Shown here: in pieces, positions 1 to 8,992 of the stretch
Numbering within the stretch: position 1 is the first letter of the stretch
How the letters are laid out: each line of letters starts with the position of its first letter
Notes under the pieces: generated by a model
Seen by the model: only the letters and a program-made list of their open reading frames with translations
Told to the model about the DNA's origin: nothing
Databases searched by the model: none
Program-made: the position numbers and the translations under genes
NCBI RefSeq assembly: GCF_009932475.1
Contig: NZ_BJOV01000005.1
Coordinates: 186,001-250,000, forward strand
Origin: Gordonia spumicola
GTDB taxonomy: Bacteria > Actinomycetota > Actinomycetes > Mycobacteriales > Mycobacteriaceae
Direction: 5' to 3'
DNA: 64,000 bases

Positions 1-66
1 AACCGAATACATGATTTCCGGCCGGAATCGGCGTGCGCGTGTGCGGGCCGTCCTACGGTCGAGCCC

Positions 67-1758
67 GTGAAGCCGATATCTGTCGCAGCCGTCCTCGTGG
101 TGTGCCTGATGGTCGCCGGATGCTCGACGGGCACCCGGGACGGAACGGCGGTGAAGGCGGGCGAGACGTCGACAGCGGGACCGCGTCCGGTGCCGACGGT
201 CGTCGTCCTCGACGCATCCGACTCGATGAACACCGCAGACGCACCCGGTCCACGGATCGACGCCGCCCGGAGTGCTGTGCAGACCCTCGCCGGGTCGCTG
301 CCCTCGGGAACGCGATTCGGCGTCGTCGCCTTCGGGTCGCAGATGGATGCGAGGTCGACCAAGCGGGCCCGCGGATGCACCGATGTCACCACGCCCGTAC
401 CGCTGGCACCGTTGGACGGGGCCGCGCTGACCACGGCCCTGAACGGTCTGCACGCGCGGGGCTTCACGCCGATCGCGAACGCCCTGCGTTCGGCGGCCGA
501 TCAGATCCCGCGAGGCTCGGCGGCATCGATCGTCCTCGTGTCGGATGGACGGTCCACCTGTGCGCCCGACCCCTGCGACACCGCCCGCGACATCCACACC
601 GACCGACCTGACCTGCTGATCAGCGCCGTCGGATTCCGCACGGACCATCCGTCGCTGCAGTGCATCGCCGACGCGGGCGGCGGGGCGTTCGTCACCGCGG
701 ACAACGCGGCACAGCTCAACGCACGACTGTCCGCGGTGCAGAATTCGCGCGACGCGGCGACCAGGCTGTCGACCACGTCGCGCGACGGCATCGAGATCGG
801 TGCGACGCTGGCCGACGTCCGCAGCGGTCACGCCGACTTCCCGAGCCAAGGTCGTCGAGACGGCGACCGCACCGTGTACGTCTGGAAGGACTGCGAGTAC
901 GTCTTCGACGCCGCGGGAAAGCTCATCGAGATCGCTCCCGGCAGCCCGCCTGGCAGCGCGGGCGTCACCATCGACGGTGTCGCCGCGGGAACTCCGGGCT
1001 CGCGCGCGGTGGAACTGTACGGCGAACCCCGGTCCGACGAGGGCGGTGTGGCCGTGTTCGTCGCCGACGAGAAGGCCGGAACGGGCTACCGCATCGGCTA
1101 CGGCGGCGGATCGGGAAAGGTGGCGGACGGGACCGTGACCACCGTCGTCCTGTGCGGATGCCTGCCGGGCGCCACCGCCGGAACCGACGAGTCGACCGGC
1201 GACACGGAAGTCGTGAAACTCATCGCGGTGAACAAGCGGGGAGAAGCGATCAACGGGTTCCGGCGTCACCCGTACCTCGTGGGTTCGTTCATCGGCAACG
1301 GCTGGTGCGAGGTCGGTGCAGGCGCGCTCACCAAAGGTGTGTACCGATGCGGGACCTCGAACGCAGACAGTTGGGCCGCATGTTGGGTTGCGGACAAGAC
1401 GATAGTCCTCTGCTCCAAGGACCCGAACGATCCCGTGCTCAGCCCGTTTTCGGTCTCGCAGGACATGATCGCGACACCCGCACCCACTCAGAACCCGGGG
1501 CCGTGGAAGGTCACGCTCGCCAGCGGTGCCGAATGCACGGTGCGGAGCGGCGGATCCTGGCCGGTGCCGCCCGAGGGCTACAGCTGGACGCACTCCTGCA
1601 CGAAGGGATCGGTGAACTCCTTCCTCGTCAGACGCGACGACGATGGTCTGATGTTCGACAAGTCGGGCGGCACCTGGAAGGCGTTGGAGACCGACGGGAC
1701 GTCGATGCCGACGCTGACTCCGGTGAAGAAGGTCGTCTACACCGCCGCCGAGCAGTGA
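67..1758 (+). CDS. VWA-domain lipoprotein
   Basis: Predicted secreted lipoprotein of 563 residues starting at GTG. Residues 1-19 form a lipoprotein signal with lipobox VAGC (lipidated Cys19). A von Willebrand factor A domain follows from about residue 44, with the metal-binding (MIDAS) signature DASDS at 49-53, so it probably binds a divalent cation and a protein ligand outside the cytoplasmic membrane. Residues from about 240 onward are Cys- and Gly-rich and match no domain I know. An upstream in-phase alternative start is not needed, because the signal peptide begins at this GTG. It converges on the nei gene with only 10 bases between stop codons. The VWA and lipobox calls are firm; the role is unknown. 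Confidence 0.85.
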   Translation: MKPISVAAVLVVCLMVAGCSTGTRDGTAVKAGETSTAGPRPVPTVVVLDASDSMNTADAPGPRIDAARSAVQTLAGSLPSGTRFGVVAFGSQMDARSTKRARGCTDVTTPVPLAPLDGAALTTALNGLHARGFTPIANALRSAADQIPRGSAASIVLVSDGRSTCAPDPCDTARDIHTDRPDLLISAVGFRTDHPSLQCIADAGGGAFVTADNAAQLNARLSAVQNSRDAATRLSTTSRDGIEIGATLADVRSGHADFPSQGRRDGDRTVYVWKDCEYVFDAAGKLIEIAPGSPPGSAGVTIDGVAAGTPGSRAVELYGEPRSDEGGVAVFVADEKAGTGYRIGYGGGSGKVADGTVTTVVLCGCLPGATAGTDESTGDTEVVKLIAVNKRGEAINGFRRHPYLVGSFIGNGWCEVGAGALTKGVYRCGTSNADSWAACWVADKTIVLCSKDPNDPVLSPFSVSQDMIATPAPTQNPGPWKVTLASGAECTVRSGGSWPVPPEGYSWTHSCTKGSVNSFLVRRDDDGLMFDKSGGTWKALETDGTSMPTLTPVKKVVYTAAEQ

Positions 1759-1768
1759 GTCGAGCCGG

Positions 1769-2539
1769 TCAGGGCTGACAGGTGGGGCAGGTGTACGTGG
1801 CGCGGCTGTCGAGATCGGATCGGACGATGGCGGTGCCGCACCGGCGGCAGGGGCGACGGTCGCGGCCGTACACCCACAGTTCCTTGCCCTTGACCATGAC
1901 TCCGGTGGTGCACCGGACGGGGCGTGCGCGATTGGCCCACAGCAGAGTCCGGCACGTGTCGACCACGGCGGGGAGGTCGACGTCGCCGGTCCGCGTCGTC
2001 GGCGAGATCCGCCGGAGAAAGCACACCTCGCTCCGGTAGATGTTGCCGACGCCTGCCAACAGCCGCTGGTCCAGGAGTGCCACGCCGATCGGGACGTCCG
2101 GGTGCGCGGCGAGATTCGACACCGCCGCGGCGGGGTCCCAGTCGTCGCCGAGCAGATCCGGACCGAGGTGGGCGACGGCGGTCGACGGGTCGTCGAGCAC
2201 TTCGAGTGTCCCGAGGTCGAAGCCGACGGCTTCGGTGTCGCCCGCGTGCAGCACCACCCGTGCCGCGTGTCCGGGACGTCGCCATGCGGTCCCCGTGCGA
2301 TAGACGTCCCACGTCCCCTCCATCTTGAGATGGGAGTGGATCGACACGGGCGTCCCCGAAGGTCGTTCGACGTCGATGAACAGGTGTTTTCCGACCGATC
2401 GCACGGCCGTCACACGTCCGCCGGACAGGTCGGTGAGCGCCCATCGCGGTACCCGGAAATCGGTGCGGGTGAGTGTCGCACCAGTCAGCACCGTGCCGAG
2501 TCGGCGCGCTAGAGCGAAAACGGTGTCGCCTTCGGGCAC
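1769..2539 (-). CDS. nei: Fpg/Nei family DNA glycosylase (endonuclease VIII, Nei2-like)
   Basis: Base-excision-repair DNA glycosylase/AP lyase acting on oxidised pyrimidines. The family uses the free amino group of an N-terminal proline, exposed after Met removal, with an adjacent Glu. The protein reads MPEGDTVFALARRL when started at GTG 2539. An ATG two codons upstream (2545) would give MTVPEGDT and bury the catalytic proline, so I chose the GTG even though the ATG makes an ATGA overlap with the lhr stop. A purine-rich AAGGA lies 10 bases before the GTG and 4 before the ATG. Other family marks: SIHSHLKM, LDQRLLAGVGNIYRSEV and a C-terminal zinc finger with two CxxC pairs (CRRC and CPTC). It is co-directional with lhr, as in M. 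tuberculosis Rv3296-Rv3297. Confidence 0.9.
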   Translation of the reverse strand: MPEGDTVFALARRLGTVLTGATLTRTDFRVPRWALTDLSGGRVTAVRSVGKHLFIDVERPSGTPVSIHSHLKMEGTWDVYRTGTAWRRPGHAARVVLHAGDTEAVGFDLGTLEVLDDPSTAVAHLGPDLLGDDWDPAAAVSNLAAHPDVPIGVALLDQRLLAGVGNIYRSEVCFLRRISPTTRTGDVDLPAVVDTCRTLLWANRARPVRCTTGVMVKGKELWVYGRDRRPCRRCGTAIVRSDLDSRATYTCPTCQP

Positions 2540-2541
2540 TG

Positions 2542-5500
2542 TCATCCCATCCTTGGGTCGTAGTTCATCCGCAGTCCGCGCGGCGTCGACGCGAATCCCG
2601 CGTCGGCCAGTCCCACCCCGAAGGTCGTCGCCATGACGGGCTGCTGGTCCACCTGGTCGATGTGGATACGCGGCACCCGGCCCGCGCGGACCGCCTCCGC
2701 CACCGCGACGGCCGCCGAGTGCAACGCTTCGGCGTCGTCGGTGAACGTCAACACCGTCTTGCCGCCGCGTTCGACGAACGCCGTCAAGGCTCCGGACACG
2801 AGCACGACAACCGCGCCGGCCTTGCGGCCGGGCCGGTGGCCGTCGGGAGTCGACGGCCAGTCGAGCGCCGCGCCGTACGGGTTCGCCGGGTCGGTCGCGG
2901 CGAGCAGAACCGCCTCCGACTGCCGGTCACGAGGCACCCGGATCGCGTCGCGGAGACGGTCGACCGTCGAGCCCGCCGCGAACTGCGCCCCGCCGAGACC
3001 GTCGACGTAGTACCCGCGGCGTACCTGACCGCCGTCCTCGAACACGGTGAGAGCCTTGTAGACGCGCGAGAACCCGCCGTCGACGTCGCTGATCGTCACC
3101 GACCCCTTGGTGACGACGCCGTACCTGTCGAGCAGGATCTCGCAGGTGGCGGCGGCCTCGGCGGTCGGGTCGACGACGGGGCGTCGCAGGGCCGACCACC
3201 GCCCGCCGAGCAGTGGCGACGTGCGGGTTCCGGCGTCGACGCCGGCGAGGTACCGCGACGACAGCCGTGCCGACCGCAGACGCGGCACCCGCCCGCGCGT
3301 GCGATGGGCGGGGGCCGACGACGACCGGGACGGGCTCAGCGCGGCCCGGATCACGGTGAACGAGTCGTTGGTGACGCGTCCGGACCACACGAGTTCCCAC
3401 AGCGCGGCGGTGACCGTCGGCTCGTCCGCGCCCGTCGCCTCCAGGAGCGCGGCGGCACGCAGGGCTCCGCCGTCGAGCGCGTCGAGGAGCGCGTCGTGGA
3501 GGGCCGTGGTCTCGAGATCGTCGGGCGCGCGCAGCGTGAGCGGCGCGGCGTCGGCGAGATGCAACGCCACCCATCCGTCGCTGCCGCCGATCGCTCCGTG
3601 CCCCGACCAGCAGACCTCACCCGACGAGAGGAGTTCGTCGAGCATCGCCGGCGTGTAGTCCGACACCCTGGCCGGGAGGACGAGCGTCTCCCATGCGGAC
3701 GCCGGAATCGGGTGACCGGCGAGCTGTTCGATCACCTCGGCGACACCGGCCGTCCCGTGCAGCCGGGACGGCCCGGACAGATGCTGCCATTCCAGCAGGA
3801 AACGGGCGTAGACCTGCGGCGACACCGGTTCGACGTCGGCTCGGCCCGCGGCGAGTGAACCGCGCCGAAGCTGGCCGAGGACGTCGGCGTGACACCACTG
3901 CGACCGGTGCGGTCCGTCGGACTGGAGGAATTCGCCCTCGATGACGAGTCGGCGCGACGCCAGCGCCTCGAGGGCCGTGTCGACGACGGCGGGCGCCATG
4001 CCGAGCGCGTCGACGACGGCGTCCGCGGTGAACGGACCGTGGGTGCGCGCGAAGCGGTGGACCAGATCGCCGATCGGGTCGGGGACGCCCACGAGGTGAT
4101 CGGCGGGCACGCCGAGCGGCAGCGGGACGCCGAGGCCGTCGCGTAGTCGGGCGGCGTCGTCGACGATCGCGACCAGATCGCGGCCGCGGTGCCGGATCTC
4201 GATGGCCCGACCCGAGTCGAGGAGCGACCGCACGGCCGACGCCGGGTCGACATCGTCCGTGCAGCGTCGGGCGATCTGGTCGGCGGTGAGCGGGCCGAGC
4301 CAACGGAGGAGGTCGCCGACGTCCTCGGTGTCCCGGGCTCGGCGCTCGGGGGCGGTTCGCTGCAGCCGTGCGACGACGTCGGCGATCACTCCGGGATCGA
4401 GCAGCTCTCGCAGGTCGACGCGGCCGAGCAGTTGGGCGAGCAGCGCCGTGTCCAGCGACAACGCGGTGGCCCGACGTTCGGCGAGCGGTGCGTCGTCGTC
4501 GTACATGAAGGCACCGACGTAGCCGAGAAGCATCGACGCCGCGAACGGCGACGGCGATGCGGTCTCGACTTCGGCCACCCTGACCTTGCGCGATGCGATG
4601 CGCGACAGCAGGTCGATCAGCGCGGGCAGGTCGTAGACGTCGGACAGGCATTCGCGGACGGTCTCGAGGATGATCGGGAAGTCGGGGAACTGCGATGCGA
4701 CCGACAGCAGTTGCGCGCTGCGTTGCCGCTGCTGCCACAGGGGCGCCCGCCTGCCCGGATCGCGACGCGGCAGGAGCAGCGCCCTCGCCGCGCATTCGCG
4801 GAATCGGGACGCGAACATCGACGACTCCGCGAGAGCCCTCGTGACCAGGTCTTCGACGGCGTCCGGGTCGACGGTGAACACCTCGGCGCCGGGTGGGGCG
4901 TCGTCGGTGTCGGGGAGTCGGACGATGATCCCGTCGTCGGTCGCGGTGGTCGCGCCGTCGAGTCCGAGACGCGTGGACAGTTGGGATGCGATCGCCGACG
5001 CCCACGGGGCGTGGACCCGCAGACCGTACGGGGAGTGCAGGACGAGTCGCCAATCGCCGAGTTCGTCGCGGAACCGTTCGACGATCAGCGTCCGGTCGGT
5101 CGGGAGGGCTCCGGTCGCCTCGCGTTGCTCGGCGAGCAGCGCCGACAGATTGGCCCGGGCGCGTTCGGACAGCCCGAGGCGCTCGGCCTGCGCGGCGAGC
5201 CGTTCGTCGGACGCCTGGCCGACGAATCTGCCGATCGCCTCGCCGAGTTCGGCCGGCCTGCCCTGGGCGTCGCCGATCCAGAACGGGAGACGTCCGGGCT
5301 GTCCGAAGGCGGGGGAGACGAGCACGCGGTCGTGGGTGATCTCCTCGATCCGCCAACTCGACGCGCCGAGCGCGAAGACGTCGCCGACCCGCGACTCGTA
5401 GACCATCTCCTCGTCGAGTTCGCCGACTCGGCGGAGCTGTCCCCTCGACTGTGCCCCTCGACTGCGCTCGGGAACCGCTCGGGGATCAGAGGACGCGGCT

Positions 5501-7206
5501 CCGGGATCCGGGGATGACGAGCCGGCCAGGAACACCCCGAACAGACCGCGGTCGGGGATGGTCCCGCCCGACGTGACGGCCAGTCGGAGGGTGCCGCGCC
5601 GCGCGGTCAGGACGCCCGTCGAGCGGTCGTAGTCGACGCGCGGGCGCAGTTCGGCGAACTCGTCGGACGGGTAGCGGCCGGAGATCAGGTCGAGGACCGC
5701 GTCGTACACGTCGCGCGTGAGGCTCTTGTACGGCATCGCGCGGCGGACGGTGTCGAACCAGTCGTCGACGTCCACGTCGTGCGCGGCGGCCGCGGCGATC
5801 GTCTGTTGCGCCAGGATGTCGAGGGGATTGGCGGGCACCGACAGCGATTCGATCTTCCCCTGGACCATCCGGTCGACGGTGACGGTGCAGTGGATCAGGT
5901 CGGTCCGGTGCTTCGGGTAGAGCACGCCATTGCTGATCTCGCCGACCTGATGCCCGGCGCGGCCGATCCGCTGCAGCCCGGAGGCGACCGACGGCGGGGC
6001 CTCCACCTGGATCACCAGGTCGACCGCACCCATGTCGATGCCGAGTTCGAGTGAGCTCGTGGCGACCACGCACCGGAGTCGGCCCGATTTCAGGTCGTCC
6101 TCGATCGATGCGCGTTGGTCCTTGCTGACCGATCCGTGGTGCGCACGTGCCAGGACGTGCGCGGCGCCGCCCGCGGTCCCCGACGTCGACACCATCGACG
6201 GCATGCCGCCGGGGACCTGTGGGTTCATCATGTCGAGGTCGACCGCGTCGCCCGCGCGGGCGGCCGCGATCTCGTTGAGCCTGGCGGTCAGGCGTTCGGC
6301 CAACCGGCGGGAGTTGGCGAAGACGATCGTCGACCGGTTGGCCTCGATCTCGTCGACGATCGACTCCTCGATGAACGGCCACAGCGATCCGGCGGTCGGG
6401 GAGAAGGCGTCGTCGAGTCCGTCGAGGTCGGCCGACGGCGGAGCCGGGATGTTCGTCATGTCGTCGACGGGGACGTCCACGCGCAGGTCGAACGTCTTCG
6501 CCGCTCGGGGTTTGACGACCGTGCACGACGCCGAACCCGACAGGAACTCGGCGACCCGTTCCTCCGGCCGGACCGTGGCCGACAGGCCGATCCGCTGGGC
6601 CCGTTCGTCGAGGAGGTCGTCCAATCGTTCCAGCGACAGGGCGAGGTGGGTGCCGCGTTTGGTGGACGCGACGGCGTGCACCTCGTCGACGATCACCGTG
6701 TGGACCGAGGTCAGGGTCTCGCGGGCCGACGACGTCAACATCAGGTACAGCGACTCCGGTGTGGTGATCAGGATGTCCGGAGGCGTCTTCGCGAGCGCAC
6801 GGCGATCGGCCGCGGACGTGTCGCCCGACCGCACGCCGACCGTCACGCGCGGCGGTTCGAGACCCATCCGAGCGGCGGTGTGCGCGATGCCGGTGAGCGG
6901 TGCGGCGAGGTTCCGCTCGACGTCGACGCCGAGCGCCTTCAACGGCGAGATGTAGAGGACGCTGACGCCCGTGCGGGTGCCCGTGTGCTGCGTCAGAGTG
7001 TCGATCGCCCACAGGAACGCGGCGAGGGTCTTACCCGATCCGGTGGGGGCGACGACCAGCGTGTCGTCGCCCTTCGAGATGGAGTCCCACGCGCCGAGCT
7101 GCACGGGGGTGGGCGCGGCGAAGGCTCCGGTGAACCATTCGCGGGTCGCCGGCTGCATGCGTCGAAGTACCGCTGCGGGTGTGGGCACGCCTCCATTGAA
7201 TCCCAT
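2542..7206 (-). CDS. lhr: Lhr-type large ATP-dependent helicase
   Basis: Large superfamily 2 helicase of 1554 residues; in mycobacteria Lhr is a 3'-5' DNA translocase linked to DNA repair. Walker A is APTGSGKT at about 53-60, followed by the DEVH box, SAT (GLSAT), ATSSLELGIDMG (motif IV/V region) and QRIGRAGH (motif VI). The long C-terminal region is typical of bacterial full-length Lhr. I start at ATG 7206 (MGFNGGVPTP...). The frame is open 42 codons further upstream, but that stretch overlaps a cobalamin riboswitch on the other strand and looks non-coding. Around residues 561-590 there is a low-complexity Ser/Pro/Arg insertion encoded by a dispersed repeat (separate entry), just before the conserved RRVGELDEEMVYES. 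It is probably translated together with nei. Confidence 0.95.
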   Translation of the reverse strand: MGFNGGVPTPAAVLRRMQPATREWFTGAFAAPTPVQLGAWDSISKGDDTLVVAPTGSGKTLAAFLWAIDTLTQHTGTRTGVSVLYISPLKALGVDVERNLAAPLTGIAHTAARMGLEPPRVTVGVRSGDTSAADRRALAKTPPDILITTPESLYLMLTSSARETLTSVHTVIVDEVHAVASTKRGTHLALSLERLDDLLDERAQRIGLSATVRPEERVAEFLSGSASCTVVKPRAAKTFDLRVDVPVDDMTNIPAPPSADLDGLDDAFSPTAGSLWPFIEESIVDEIEANRSTIVFANSRRLAERLTARLNEIAAARAGDAVDLDMMNPQVPGGMPSMVSTSGTAGGAAHVLARAHHGSVSKDQRASIEDDLKSGRLRCVVATSSLELGIDMGAVDLVIQVEAPPSVASGLQRIGRAGHQVGEISNGVLYPKHRTDLIHCTVTVDRMVQGKIESLSVPANPLDILAQQTIAAAAAHDVDVDDWFDTVRRAMPYKSLTRDVYDAVLDLISGRYPSDEFAELRPRVDYDRSTGVLTARRGTLRLAVTSGGTIPDRGLFGVFLAGSSSPDPGAASSDPRAVPERSRGAQSRGQLRRVGELDEEMVYESRVGDVFALGASSWRIEEITHDRVLVSPAFGQPGRLPFWIGDAQGRPAELGEAIGRFVGQASDERLAAQAERLGLSERARANLSALLAEQREATGALPTDRTLIVERFRDELGDWRLVLHSPYGLRVHAPWASAIASQLSTRLGLDGATTATDDGIIVRLPDTDDAPPGAEVFTVDPDAVEDLVTRALAESSMFASRFRECAARALLLPRRDPGRRAPLWQQRQRSAQLLSVASQFPDFPIILETVRECLSDVYDLPALIDLLSRIASRKVRVAEVETASPSPFAASMLLGYVGAFMYDDDAPLAERRATALSLDTALLAQLLGRVDLRELLDPGVIADVVARLQRTAPERRARDTEDVGDLLRWLGPLTADQIARRCTDDVDPASAVRSLLDSGRAIEIRHRGRDLVAIVDDAARLRDGLGVPLPLGVPADHLVGVPDPIGDLVHRFARTHGPFTADAVVDALGMAPAVVDTALEALASRRLVIEGEFLQSDGPHRSQWCHADVLGQLRRGSLAAGRADVEPVSPQVYARFLLEWQHLSGPSRLHGTAGVAEVIEQLAGHPIPASAWETLVLPARVSDYTPAMLDELLSSGEVCWSGHGAIGGSDGWVALHLADAAPLTLRAPDDLETTALHDALLDALDGGALRAAALLEATGADEPTVTAALWELVWSGRVTNDSFTVIRAALSPSRSSSAPAHRTRGRVPRLRSARLSSRYLAGVDAGTRTSPLLGGRWSALRRPVVDPTAEAAATCEILLDRYGVVTKGSVTISDVDGGFSRVYKALTVFEDGGQVRRGYYVDGLGGAQFAAGSTVDRLRDAIRVPRDRQSEAVLLAATDPANPYGAALDWPSTPDGHRPGRKAGAVVVLVSGALTAFVERGGKTVLTFTDDAEALHSAAVAVAEAVRAGRVPRIHIDQVDQQPVMATTFGVGLADAGFASTPRGLRMNYDPRMG
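5437..5526. repeat. dispersed short repeat inserted in frame in lhr
   Basis: About 90 bases containing the 16-base core CCTCGACTGCGCTCGG (5456-5471), preceded by a partial copy (CCTCGACTGTGC, 5443-5454). The same core with one changed base is found at 27755-27770 and, inverted, at 10544-10559, both outside genes. Here its length keeps the lhr frame open and adds roughly 30 residues rich in Ser, Pro, Arg and Gly between two otherwise conserved segments. The exact borders are estimated. Confidence 0.6.
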
Positions 7207-7232
7207 GCCCCCGACACATCCGTTCGTGACGG

Positions 7233-7345
7233 CGGGGTACGCTGCGCAGATCCCGGTGCGGGAATTCGGTGAGAGTCCGAAGCGGTCGCGCCACTGTGAG
7301 CCGATTCCCGACGGGAGCGGCGAGCCAGACATCGTCCCGGGTGTG
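7233..7345 (+). promoter_or_regulatory. cobalamin (B12) riboswitch upstream of cbtB
   Basis: The stretch shows the conserved cobalamin aptamer core in order: GGGAATTCGGTGAGAGTCC (7260-7278), then a CGG segment, GCGCCACTGTGA (7288-7299), and further on a degenerate B12-box-like GAGCCAGACATCG (7322-7334). It lies on the + strand between lhr (transcribed away) and cbtB, 50 bases before the cbtB start. AdoCbl or a related corrinoid would be expected to reduce expression of the cobalt-uptake genes downstream. The 5' border and the expression platform are estimated; the core is convincing by eye. Confidence 0.8.
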
Positions 7346-7393
7346 CATATTCACTGACCGGACGCACGATCCGGAGACAGGACATGGACCCTC

Positions 7394-7615
7394 ATGACCG
7401 CATCATCAGCAGCCGCGGCGCCGCGCGCACTCGCGCTGCCCGACGTCTCGGCGGCGTCGACCGCACTCTTCCTCACCGCCACGGTTCTCCTCGCGGCCCT
7501 CGCGTACTACTTCCTCGGCTACGACCAGGGCGCGGTGTCGCTCTTCGGGGACGACACGCACATCCACGAGTTCGTCCACGACGGGCGACACTTCCTCGGC
7601 TTCCCCTGCCACTGA
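7394..7615 (+). CDS. cbtB: CbtB-like cobalt transporter small subunit
   Basis: Small membrane protein of 73 residues. One transmembrane segment lies at about 22-43 (ALFLTATVLLAALAYYFLGY). The C-terminal His-rich tail, with HIHEFVHDGRHFLGFPCH (His residues near 56, 58, 62 and 66, ending Cys-His), is the hallmark of CbtB and is thought to bind cobalt. It is followed 28 bases later by cbtA and preceded by a cobalamin riboswitch, the usual arrangement for this predicted cobalt importer. The short length is normal for the family. Confidence 0.9.
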   Translation: MTASSAAAAPRALALPDVSAASTALFLTATVLLAALAYYFLGYDQGAVSLFGDDTHIHEFVHDGRHFLGFPCH

Positions 7616-7643
7616 TCGCATCGAGCAGGGAGAACAAGAGAAC

Positions 7644-8453
7644 ATGGAACGCAAATTCGTCGGCGCAGGCCTGCTCAGCGGCCTGATCGCCGGAATCGTC
7701 AGCTTCGTCTTCGCGCGGGTCTTCATCGAACCGCTGGTGGCGAAGGCGATCGACTACGAGGACGTCCGGTCGGACGCGGAGGCCGAACTGGCAGGCTCCG
7801 GTCACGAGCACGGTGCCGAGATCTTCAGCCGCTCGATTCAAGAGAACGTGGGCGCCGGCGTCGGCGTCGTCGTGTTCGCATTGGCGATCGGTGCGCTGTT
7901 CGCCGTCGTCTTCACGGTGGCCTGGGCCTTCGTTGGGCGGCGGTGGCCCGAGTCGGACCCGAGAACCCTCGCCGCGACGCTCGCTGGAGTGTCCTTCGTC
8001 GCGGTCGTCGGTGTGCCTTTCTTCGTCTACCCGCCGAATCCGCCCGCCGTCGGCGAGGAGGACACGATCGGTGCACGGTCGGGGGCCTACCTCACGTTGA
8101 CGCTGGTGTCGTTTGCGCTCGCGATCGGCGCCGTGATCCTGGCGTTCTGGTTGCGGCCGCGGATCGGTGGACTGTTCGGCGGCGTCGCCGCCGCCGTCGG
8201 CTATCTGGCGGCCGTGACTGTCACGGCCGCGCTGCTTCCGGAGTTCAAGGAGATCCCGGGGCCGGTGACGGACGGCGACAGGATCGTCGCACCCGGCTTC
8301 CCCGGCCAGGTGGTGGCCGATTTCCGCGTGTACGCGATCGCCAATCAGGTGCTGTTGTGGACGGTCTTCACCGTCGGGTTCGTCGCCCTCATCGGGGTGA
8401 TGATGCGTCGTACCGCCACGGCGTCGCGACGGCTCGAGTCCGTCGGGGCCTGA
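7644..8453 (+). CDS. cbtA: CbtA-like cobalt transporter membrane subunit
   Basis: Integral membrane protein of 269 residues with about five hydrophobic segments (near 6-25, 70-95, 110-130, 150-172, 235-255) and an N-terminal GLLSGLIAGIVSFVFARVF typical of CbtA. A His-bearing stretch (SGHEHGAEIFSRSIQ, about 52-66) between the first two segments is a plausible metal-entry site. The start ATG follows a GGGAG ribosome-binding site. It acts with CbtB in predicted cobalt uptake for B12 synthesis. Its stop overlaps the start of the next gene (TGATG), suggesting translational coupling. Confidence 0.88.
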   Translation: MERKFVGAGLLSGLIAGIVSFVFARVFIEPLVAKAIDYEDVRSDAEAELAGSGHEHGAEIFSRSIQENVGAGVGVVVFALAIGALFAVVFTVAWAFVGRRWPESDPRTLAATLAGVSFVAVVGVPFFVYPPNPPAVGEEDTIGARSGAYLTLTLVSFALAIGAVILAFWLRPRIGGLFGGVAAAVGYLAAVTVTAALLPEFKEIPGPVTDGDRIVAPGFPGQVVADFRVYAIANQVLLWTVFTVGFVALIGVMMRRTATASRRLESVGA

Positions 8454-8992
8454 TGGTGCTGATCGTCGTCGCGGGCCGGACCGCTCCCAATCGAGCGGTC
8501 CGGTTCGGCGGCGAGGTCGCATGTCTCGACGAGCGGGGACGGCGCGATGTCGCGGCGCTCGTCGTACCCGACCACGGTTCGACACGGATGGGTCCGGCAC
8601 GGATCGGCCCGGAGACGTCGGTGCGCGAGACCGCCGCACTCCTCGGGATCGAAGGACTCGTCGACCCGGCGCTGGAATCCCTCGACGTCGGGCGCTGGCG
8701 GGGCCTGACACCCGAGGAGGTGCCGCAGGCCGAACTCGCCGAGTGGTTCGCCGACCCCGCCTCGTGTCCGCATGGCGGGGAGTCGGTCGTGGAGTTCGTC
8801 GACCGGATCGTCGCCTCTGCACCGGAGGCCGACGGCGTCGTCGTCGTGGCGTCGCCCGTGGCGCAGGCGCTGATCGCGGGCACCGCGAGCGGGTTCTTCG
8901 CGGTGGACGTCGTTCCGGCGAGCGTGGTCACCACAGCGTCAGCGCGTCTTGGTGGGCCGATATGTCCAGGCGTCGCTGCCAGTCGCGATTGA
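8453..8992 (+). CDS. histidine-phosphatase-like protein lacking catalytic His residues
   Basis: 179 residues, starting at ATG 8453 inside the cbtA stop. The general plan follows the histidine phosphatase (phosphoglycerate mutase) superfamily: LDERGRRDVAAL, SVRETAALLG, LESLDVGRWRGLTPEEV and PHGGESVVEFVDR. The N-terminal RHGxT signature is replaced by VAGRTAPN, and the second catalytic His (usually in VVxHG) by VVVASPVA, so both phospho-transfer histidines are missing. Its fixed position behind cbtBA suggests a non-catalytic role in corrinoid or cobalt handling, or a relic of an alpha-ribazole-phosphatase-like enzyme. The last 65 bases overlap the convergent gene at 8928-9689. The family call is moderate and the function is unknown. 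Confidence 0.7.
   Translation: MVLIVVAGRTAPNRAVRFGGEVACLDERGRRDVAALVVPDHGSTRMGPARIGPETSVRETAALLGIEGLVDPALESLDVGRWRGLTPEEVPQAELAEWFADPASCPHGGESVVEFVDRIVASAPEADGVVVVASPVAQALIAGTASGFFAVDVVPASVVTTASARLGGPICPGVAASRD

Noticed and set aside
7207..7332. N-terminal extension of Lhr by 42 codons
   Set aside because: Overlaps the riboswitch, sequence not conserved-looking, and a good ATG exists at 7206.
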